From positions 1 to 11,370 of the forward strand of contig JAPOZF010000169.1 of the NCBI GenBank assembly GCA_026706165.1: a stretch of 11,370 nt of DNA, given 5' to 3'. The stretch's first letter is position 1, and each line of letters starts with the position of its first letter. This stretch comes from Gemmatimonadota bacterium (lineage in GTDB: Bacteria > Latescibacterota > UBA2968 > UBA8231). Positions 1-5,102 of this stretch are shown here, one piece after another. The position numbers and the translations under genes are program-made. The notes under the pieces are model-generated. The model was given only the letters and a program-made list of their open reading frames with translations. It was not told the origin of the DNA and did not search any database.

Positions 1-1
1 C

Positions 2-28
2 TGGAAACCCTACCTCTTCCTCGACTAG
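2..28 (+). CDS. Possible 3' end of an upstream gene (partial)
   Basis: The frame starting at base 2 reads eight sense codons (WKPYLFLD) and then TAG at 26-28, which is 29 nt before the scpA start. This looks like the tail of a preceding gene in the same operon, but eight residues cannot identify a family. In many bacteria scpA is preceded by trpS or a site-2 protease gene, but nothing here shows that. It could equally be non-coding sequence. Confidence 0.2.
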   Translation, partial: WKPYLFLD

Positions 29-57
29 CACCAGCGCAGGCGCCAACCGTCAGCAGA

Positions 58-903
58 TTGGAAACGACCGTCGAACAGAGGCAGCGGGGAACCGCACTGG
101 GCGGCCAGTACGGAGTCAAGCTCGATGTGTTCGAGGGCCCGCTCGACCTGCTGCTGTTTCTGATCCGCAAGAACGAAGTCGACATCTACGACATTCCCAT
201 CTCCGCCATTACCAACGAGTACCTCGGCATTCTCGGTGAAGTCCACCTCCTCGACCTCGAACCCGCCTGCGAATTCATGCTGATGGCGGCGACCTTGATG
301 AAGATCAAGTCGCAGTTGCTGCTTCCCCGGGACGTACAGGAGGACGGGCAGGAGGAGGAAGATCCCCGGGAAGATCTCGTGCGCCGGCTCCTCGAGTACC
401 AGCAGTTCAAGGAGGTCGCCGACTGGCTGGGGGACCAGGCCCTCGCGCGGCGCGACATCTTCAGGAACCGCCCGTCCGCCTGCCGCGACAGCGAAGGCGC
501 CGAGCTTCACCCGGTTTCGCTGTTCGACCTCCTCAAGGCGTACAAGGATGTTGTGGAGCGCGTTCCGCCAGACCTCGTACACCGCATCGTCGAAGAGCAG
601 GTCTCGGTCGAGGAGACGATCGACAGGCTTGTGCAGGAACTGGACCGCAGCGGGCGGCTGCGCTTTTTCGATCTGACCGCGGGCAAGTCCCGCCAGGTTC
701 TCGTGGCGACTTTCATCGGCGTCCTCGAGCTGCTCAAGACCCAGCGCATCCGCGTGCAGCAGGCACGCCCATTCGACGAAATCTGGATCGAACCCCTCGG
801 AGGCGGAAAGGCCGTGATCCCCGCCGTGGAAACGGCATCTCCAGCTTCTCCCCCCGGGATCCCCGGCAACGGATCTTCCCCGAAAGGACCTGAGGTCACG
901 TGA
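58..903 (+). CDS. scpA: Segregation and condensation protein A (ScpA kleisin)
   Basis: ScpA is the kleisin subunit that bridges the SMC ATPase heads and, with ScpB, forms the bacterial condensin-like complex for chromosome compaction and segregation. The 281-residue product has the family's N-terminal block (KLDVFEGPLDLLLFLI, residues about 21-36, then EVDIYDIPI). An acidic middle holds KIKSQLLLPRD, and the C-terminal winged-helix segment reads VATFIGVLELLKTQRIRV before a Pro/Gly-rich tail. The chosen start is TTG at 58, because the conserved block begins about 20 residues later. The next start in frame, GTG at 127, would cut into that block. There is no clear Shine-Dalgarno, and the frame is open to the window edge, so the true start could lie further upstream. 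The stop overlaps the scpB start by 4 nt, implying translational coupling with its partner. The family call is secure; the start is not. Confidence 0.93.
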   Translation: METTVEQRQRGTALGGQYGVKLDVFEGPLDLLLFLIRKNEVDIYDIPISAITNEYLGILGEVHLLDLEPACEFMLMAATLMKIKSQLLLPRDVQEDGQEEEDPREDLVRRLLEYQQFKEVADWLGDQALARRDIFRNRPSACRDSEGAELHPVSLFDLLKAYKDVVERVPPDLVHRIVEEQVSVEETIDRLVQELDRSGRLRFFDLTAGKSRQVLVATFIGVLELLKTQRIRVQQARPFDEIWIEPLGGGKAVIPAVETASPASPPGIPGNGSSPKGPEVT

Positions 904-1595
904 GTCCTCAGATCGCCCCCGGTCGGGCGCGGGCCGTTATCGAAGCCATTCTTCTAACCTCGTCGGAACCGGTGTCCCCCGGCAGGCTTCTGGGCGGACT
1001 GGGGCTCACCGGCAGGGACGTGCGCGAGGCTGTCGAAGGCCTCAACAGGCAGTACGAGGAGGGAGGCCACGCCATTCGCGTGGCCGAGGCAGCCGGCGGG
1101 TTTCAACTCGTAACCGCAGAAGCGTTCGCCCCCTGGGTTCGCCGCTTTCAGGACCGCGGCCCGGTGCGGCTCACACAGGCCGGCCTCGAGACCCTGGCCC
1201 TGGTGGCCTTCAAGCAGCCGGTCACGCGGGCGGAGATCGACAGCGTTCGCGGCGTCGACTCGGCCGGTGTGCTGCGCACCCTGCTCGAGGTCGACATGGT
1301 GCGCATCGTCGGCCGTTCCGAAGGCATCGGGCGGCCGATGCTGTTCGGAACAACCAGGGAATTCCTGGTGCACTTCGGTCTCAAGGGACTCTCCGATCTG
1401 CCGAAGCCCAAAGAGCTCGAAGAGCTGCTGGCCGAGGGCGCGCGCAGACAGGCGGCCGCCGGGGGCGATGGCGGGGCACCCGGTAGCGGCGGCGAGGAGA
1501 GCGGAGGACCGGCCTTCGGAGGCAAGACCGAACAGGTTGCCGAAACAGACGGACAGGCCCCCGGAGAATCCGGAGAGGGCGAAGAAGCCCGGTAA
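900..1595 (+). CDS. scpB: Segregation and condensation protein B (ScpB)
   Basis: ScpB is the KITE-type winged-helix partner that dimerises and binds the ScpA linker in the SMC-ScpAB complex. Two tandem winged-helix domains are visible. The first is around residues 10-80 (AVIEAILLTSSEPVSPGRL and following). The second is around 85-165 (ALVAFKQPVTRAEIDSVRG, GVLRTLLEVDMVRIVGR, GRPMLFGTTREFLVHFGL, then LSDLPKP). At 231 residues it is longer than the usual 180-200. The excess is a Gly/Glu-rich disordered tail from about residue 178, which is probably a lineage-specific linker. The GTG start overlaps the scpA stop (GTGA). Purine-rich AAAGGA at 883-888 and GAGGT at 892-896 lie just upstream, inside scpA, so coupled translation is likely. 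Confidence 0.93.
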   Translation: MSPQIAPGRARAVIEAILLTSSEPVSPGRLLGGLGLTGRDVREAVEGLNRQYEEGGHAIRVAEAAGGFQLVTAEAFAPWVRRFQDRGPVRLTQAGLETLALVAFKQPVTRAEIDSVRGVDSAGVLRTLLEVDMVRIVGRSEGIGRPMLFGTTREFLVHFGLKGLSDLPKPKELEELLAEGARRQAAAGGDGGAPGSGGEESGGPAFGGKTEQVAETDGQAPGESGEGEEAR

Positions 1596-1613
1596 CCGCC
1601 CTCGGCGTACCAC

Positions 1614-2375
1614 ATGCGTCTGAACCGGTTCATGGCCCGCGCCGGCGTCGCTTCCCGGCGCAAGAGCGACAATCTCATCCGCCGCGGCGCCGTGCGGGTC
1701 AACGGAGAGGTGGTGGCGGCTCCGGGCCGCCCGGTAGGCGGAGAGGACCGGGTGGAGGTCGACGGCATCCCGGTCCGGCTGCCGGAGGATTCGCAGTACC
1801 TGCTGCTCAACAAGGCTGCCGGCACCCTGGTGACGCGTCGCGACAGGAGCGGCAGACCTACCGTTTTCGAAGGCATCGAAGAGGTGCGCGCCGCTACTGT
1901 CGCCGTCGGCCGCCTCGACAGGGATACCACCGGGGTGCTGCTGCTCACCGACGACGGCGAGCTCGCCCATCGCCTGATGCACCCGCGTTTCGAGGTCGAC
2001 AAGCGCTACCGCGCCCTCGTCGAGGGGGTGCCGTCCGCGGCGGCGCTGCGGCAGCTGCGGGACGGGATGCTTCTCGAGGACGGGATGACCGCCCCGGCCC
2101 GGGTGCGGATCGTGTCGCCTCCTTCCGCGGGGCGCCCTTTCTGCGAGCTCGAGCTCTGCATCCACGAAGGGCGCAAACACCAGGTCAAGCGGATGTGCGC
2201 CGCTGTCGGCCACCGCGTCAGGAGGTTGCACCGCGAGGCGTTTGCAGGCCTGACCGCCGCCGACCTGCGGGCCGGGCAGTACCGCAGGTTGCGGGAAGCC
2301 GAAATAAGGAACCTGAGATCCCTTGTGGGGTTGCCGGTCAGGGAAGAACTTCAGCCGTGGCCGCCAAGGGATTGA
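1614..2375 (+). CDS. rluB: rRNA pseudouridine synthase, RsuA/RluB/RluE family
   Basis: This enzyme isomerises a specific uridine in rRNA to pseudouridine. An S4 RNA-binding domain opens the protein (LNRFMARAGVASRRKSDNLI to about residue 60). The RsuA/RluB-type catalytic domain follows, with motif II GRLDRDTTGVLLLTDDGEL. The catalytic aspartate is the D of RLD, about residue 102. Further family blocks are KRYRALVEG and HEGRKHQVKRMCAAVGHRVRRL. At 253 residues it has the normal length. RluB (23S rRNA, helix 80 region) is favoured because scpA-scpB-rluB is a widespread gene order, but the sequence alone cannot exclude RsuA or RluE specificity. ATG at 1614 lies 18 nt after scpB, with no recognisable Shine-Dalgarno. 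The 3' end overlaps the proposed cmk start by 19 nt. Confidence 0.88.
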   Translation: MRLNRFMARAGVASRRKSDNLIRRGAVRVNGEVVAAPGRPVGGEDRVEVDGIPVRLPEDSQYLLLNKAAGTLVTRRDRSGRPTVFEGIEEVRAATVAVGRLDRDTTGVLLLTDDGELAHRLMHPRFEVDKRYRALVEGVPSAAALRQLRDGMLLEDGMTAPARVRIVSPPSAGRPFCELELCIHEGRKHQVKRMCAAVGHRVRRLHREAFAGLTAADLRAGQYRRLREAEIRNLRSLVGLPVREELQPWPPRD

Positions 2376-3028
2376 CCATCGCCGTCGACGGGGTCATCGG
2401 TGCCGGCAAGACGACGACCGCCCGCGCCGTGGCGCGGGAGTTGGGCTACCGCCACATCGACACCGGGGCCTTTTACCGCACCGTGGCCCTGGCGGCTATG
2501 CGCGCGGGAATCCGTCCCCGCGAGGAGGACGTCGAGCGGTTTCTCGCCGAGCTCGACATTTCCTGGGTAGATGGGGGCGGGAAAGTGCGCATGGTGCTCG
2601 ACGGCGAGGACGTCAGCGACGAGATACGCCGGCCGGAGGTGACCCGGGCGGTGGGAGCTTTCGCCGACTTGCCCCGGGTGCGCCGGGCGCTCATCGAACA
2701 CCAGCGGCGGCTGGGCCGCAAAGGCGGCGTGGTCGCCGATGGACGGGATGCCGGCACGGTGGTTTTTCCCGATGCCGACCTCAAGATCGTCATGACTGCC
2801 GATCTCGAGGAGCGGGCCCGGCGGCGCTTCCGGGAATTGAAAAAAAAGGGGGTGAATACAACGCTGCGGCAGGTGACTGCCGACATTCGCACCCGCGATC
2901 GCGAGGATTCGCAGCGGGATTACGGCGCCGCTCACGGCGGCGACACCGTCGTACTGGATACGACGGGAATGACTATTGAACAGCAGGTCGACCGCATCGT
3001 GGCCCTGGCGCACGAGCGCGGCGCCTAG
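2357..3028 (+). CDS. cmk: Cytidylate kinase (CMP/dCMP kinase)
   Basis: Cmk phosphorylates CMP and dCMP to the diphosphates using ATP, in pyrimidine nucleotide recycling in the cytosol. Visible motifs are a P-loop (GVIGAGKTT, residues 12-20), the CMP-site DTGAFYR (35-41), DGRDAGTVVFPDADLKI (from 128), the lid helix region RRRFRELKKKG, RDREDSQRD (from 180) and VLDTTGMTIEQ. At 223 residues it matches the usual size. GTG at 2357 is preferred: it gives a normal N-terminus, and AGGGAAG lies about 10 nt upstream. TTG at 2372, overlapping the rluB stop, is an alternative that would begin right at the first beta strand. A far longer open frame upstream is only rluB read out of frame. The P-loop has V in place of the P of the common GPxGxGK form. 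An A8-G5 tract sits in the lid coding region. Confidence 0.92.
   Translation: MAAKGLTIAVDGVIGAGKTTTARAVARELGYRHIDTGAFYRTVALAAMRAGIRPREEDVERFLAELDISWVDGGGKVRMVLDGEDVSDEIRRPEVTRAVGAFADLPRVRRALIEHQRRLGRKGGVVADGRDAGTVVFPDADLKIVMTADLEERARRRFRELKKKGVNTTLRQVTADIRTRDREDSQRDYGAAHGGDTVVLDTTGMTIEQQVDRIVALAHERGA
2840..2882 (+). other. A8-G5 slippery tract plus tetraloop hairpin inside cmk
   Basis: Bases 2840-2847 are eight A and 2848-2852 are five G. In the cmk frame this reads AAA AAA AAG GGG, so a canonical bacterial -1 slippery heptamer (A AAA AAG, 2842-2848) is in the correct phase. Downstream, CGGCAG (2867-2872) and CTGCCG (2877-2882) form a perfect 6-bp stem closing a GTGA loop of the GNRA class. 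The spacer of 18 nt is longer than the 5-9 nt usual for stimulatory structures. A -1 shift would give an alternative C-terminus ending at TGA 2977-2979. The sequence elements are certain; any frameshifting or transcriptional slippage is inference. Confidence 0.35.
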
Positions 3029-3045
3029 CTGAATTCAGGAAACCG

Positions 3046-3051
3046 AAAGGA
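3046..3051 (+). promoter_or_regulatory. Shine-Dalgarno of rpsA
   Basis: AAAGGA lies 11 nt before the ATG at 3063, in a purine-rich leader that also holds AGGA at 3037-3040. It supports ATG 3063 as the start. It is the clearest Shine-Dalgarno sequence ahead of any gene in this window; most of the other starts have none. Confidence 0.6.
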
Positions 3052-3062
3052 ACAGACACATC

Positions 3063-4919
3063 ATGTCCGACGAAACACCGGCGGTTGCCGTGGAAGAAGA
3101 TCCCGGCAGCCCCGAAAAACCGCAGTACGGAAACATCAGGATCGAAGATCTCGATACGCCGGAGTACTCCGACGAGCAGATGCAGGAGTTCACGGCGATG
3201 TACGAAGAGAGCTTTTCCGGAAAGAACGAAGGTGAAATCGTCCAGGGCCGCGTCGTCGGCATCCACCCGCAGGAGGTGCTGGTCGATATCGGCTTCAAAT
3301 CGGAAGGCGCCATTCCGATCAGGGAGTTCTCCGATCCGGAGGCGATCGCCATAGGCAACGAAGTCGAGGTTTTCCTCGAGAACGTCGAAGACCTCGAGGG
3401 CCGGGTCGTGCTCTCGAAGCAGAAAGCCGACTTCATGCGCGTGTGGGACGAAATCAAGGACTCCCACGATGCCGGCACGACGGTGAAGGGAAAGCTGACG
3501 CGGCGGATCAAGGGCGGTATCGTCGTCGACCTGTTCGGGGTCGAGGCCTTCCTGCCCGGCTCGCAGATCGACATCCGGCAGGTGAAGAACTTCGATCAGT
3601 TCCTGGGGCAGCAGTTCGATTTCAAGATCATCAAGCTCAACAAGACGCGGCGCAACATCGTCGTCTCCCGGCGCGCCGTGCTCGAGGAGGAACGCGAGCG
3701 TTTGCGCCGGGAAATCATCAAGGAGCTCGAAGAGGGACAGGTCCGGGAAGGGGTGGTCAAGAACATCACCGATTTCGGCGCCTTCATCGACCTGGGGGGC
3801 ATCGACGGTCTGCTGCACATCACCGACATGTCCTGGGGCCGGGTCAGCCATCCTTCCGAGATGGTGTCCATCGGCGACCGCATCAAGGTCAAGGTCCTCA
3901 ACTACGACCGCGAGCGCGAGCGCATTTCCCTCGGACTCAAGCAGTTGACCACGCATCCATGGGAGATGATCGACGAGCGTTTCTCCGAAGGCACGCAGAC
4001 CCAGGGGAAAGTGGTCAGCATCACCGACTACGGCGCCTTCGTCGAACTGGAGGAGGGGGTCGAAGGTCTCGTGCACATCTCGGAGATGTCGTGGACCCAG
4101 CACGTGCGCCATCCTTCGAAGCTGGTTTCCATCGGCGACCTCGTCGAGGTCGTCGTCCTCAAGCTCGACAAGGAAGCGCAGAAGATCTCCCTCGGGATGA
4201 AGCAGACCGATCCGGACCCGTGGGAGGTGCTCGACACCAACTACCCCCCGGGCAGGCGCCTCGAGGGCATGGTCAAGAGCCTCACCAACTTCGGCGCCTT
4301 CGTCGAGATCGAAGAGGGCATCGACGGCCTCGTCCACATCTCCGACATGTCCTGGACCCGGCGAATCCGCCAGGCCAGCGAGATGTTCAAGAAAGGAGAC
4401 GTCATACCGGTGGTCGTCACCGAGGTCGACAAGAAGAGGAGGCGGATCTCTCTCAGCCACAAGCTCGGCCTGGAGAACCCATGGCCGAAGCTGGCGGAGC
4501 TGTACGCGGTGGGGACTTCGACCAGCGGCAGGATCTCGCGGGTTCTCGAGCGCGGCGTGGTTGTCGGCCTCGATAACGACGTCGACGGATTCGTGCCGCT
4601 GTCGCAGCTCGGCATCGAGAATCTGCAGACCCCGAGGCAGTGCTTCGAGGTCGACCAGGAGTTGCCGCTGAAGATCATCGAGTTCGACGAGGAGCAGAAG
4701 AAGATCGTGCTCAGCGTGCTCGCCTACCTCAAGGACAAGGACCAGGCGGAAGTCGACGCCTACCTGACCCGCCATCCGGTGAAAGAGGTGGCGATCGACG
4801 ACGTGGCGGACGACCAGGACGAGGAGATGGAAAGCTGGGGCGACGACGGAGAACCTGCCGGAGAAGCCCCCGAACCCGCTGCCGACGAGGGCCGGGCGAA
4901 GAGCTCTCCAGAGTCGTAA
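3063..4919 (+). CDS. rpsA: 30S ribosomal protein S1
   Basis: S1 binds mRNA single strands and delivers them to the 30S subunit during initiation. The 618-residue product carries six S1 (OB-fold) repeats at about residues 57-121, 138-204, 226-294, 311-381, 398-468 and 485-554. Repeats 3-5 are the most regular, each with a VxxITDFGAFV-like strand, a GLxHISxMSW block and a closing RISLGLK-like strand. Repeats 1 and 2 are the divergent ribosome-docking type. Repeat 6 has lost the FGAF motif (ERGVVVGL). An acidic N-terminal extension of about 55 residues and a strongly acidic tail from about residue 579 flank the repeats. The length is somewhat above the approximately 557 residues of E. coli S1. 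The gene follows cmk by 34 nt, the classic cmk-rpsA order, has a good Shine-Dalgarno, and is followed by a strong hairpin terminator. Confidence 0.96.
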   Translation: MSDETPAVAVEEDPGSPEKPQYGNIRIEDLDTPEYSDEQMQEFTAMYEESFSGKNEGEIVQGRVVGIHPQEVLVDIGFKSEGAIPIREFSDPEAIAIGNEVEVFLENVEDLEGRVVLSKQKADFMRVWDEIKDSHDAGTTVKGKLTRRIKGGIVVDLFGVEAFLPGSQIDIRQVKNFDQFLGQQFDFKIIKLNKTRRNIVVSRRAVLEEERERLRREIIKELEEGQVREGVVKNITDFGAFIDLGGIDGLLHITDMSWGRVSHPSEMVSIGDRIKVKVLNYDRERERISLGLKQLTTHPWEMIDERFSEGTQTQGKVVSITDYGAFVELEEGVEGLVHISEMSWTQHVRHPSKLVSIGDLVEVVVLKLDKEAQKISLGMKQTDPDPWEVLDTNYPPGRRLEGMVKSLTNFGAFVEIEEGIDGLVHISDMSWTRRIRQASEMFKKGDVIPVVVTEVDKKRRRISLSHKLGLENPWPKLAELYAVGTSTSGRISRVLERGVVVGLDNDVDGFVPLSQLGIENLQTPRQCFEVDQELPLKIIEFDEEQKKIVLSVLAYLKDKDQAEVDAYLTRHPVKEVAIDDVADDQDEEMESWGDDGEPAGEAPEPAADEGRAKSSPES

Positions 4920-4965
4920 CCACCCGGCGGCAGCCCGCCTGCCGCCCCGGGAGGCCGCTCTCCGT

Positions 4966-4996
4966 GGAAAGGCCGGGGGATTCCCCCGGCCTTTCC
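4966..4996 (+). terminator. Rho-independent-type terminator after rpsA
   Basis: Bases 4966-4979 (GGAAAGGCCGGGGG) pair perfectly with 4983-4996 across a 3-nt ATT loop, giving a 14-bp stem with a very GC-rich core. It starts 47 nt after the rpsA stop. The following sequence (CGTTTGGTT) is T-rich but not a continuous T run, so it may be a weak intrinsic terminator or an mRNA-stabilising hairpin. It probably ends the scpA-rpsA transcript. Confidence 0.65.
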
Positions 4997-5031
4997 CGTT
5001 TGGTTGCCGCAACACCTATTTTCCGCGGCCG

Positions 5032-5059
5032 TTGTATGGACCGCGCCCCCCGTTATTTT
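5032..5059 (+). promoter_or_regulatory. Candidate sigma70-type promoter before mutS
   Basis: In the AT-richer gap between the rpsA terminator and mutS, TTGTAT (5032-5037) is followed after 16 nt by TATTTT (5054-5059). These match the -35 and -10 consensus in about 3 and 4 of 6 positions. Its position, downstream of a terminator and about 45 nt before the mutS ATG, is the main support; the sequence match is weak. Confidence 0.22.
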
Positions 5060-5102
5060 CATATCAGTCGTTCCCCCCACCGCCCGTTTCCCACGCGACC
5101 CG

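Noticed and set aside
954..2231. A 425-codon minus-strand open frame across scpB and rluB
   Set aside because: It spans two genes with clear conserved motifs on the + strand, so it is a GC-rich shadow frame.
2195..2356. A 54-residue N-terminal extension on Cmk
   Set aside because: The stretch lies inside rluB, reads as Arg/Pro-rich filler and is absent from the kinase family; GTG 2357 fits the normal length.
3770..4340. Repeated GGCGCCTTC-containing segments as DNA repeats
   Set aside because: They encode the equivalent FGAF/YGAF strands of successive S1 domains in rpsA.
2973..5015. A 680-codon open frame on the minus strand opposite rpsA
   Set aside because: It mirrors the codon structure of a certain S1 gene in GC-rich DNA. 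Its translation is Leu/Asp/His-rich, with repeats that merely reflect the S1 domains.
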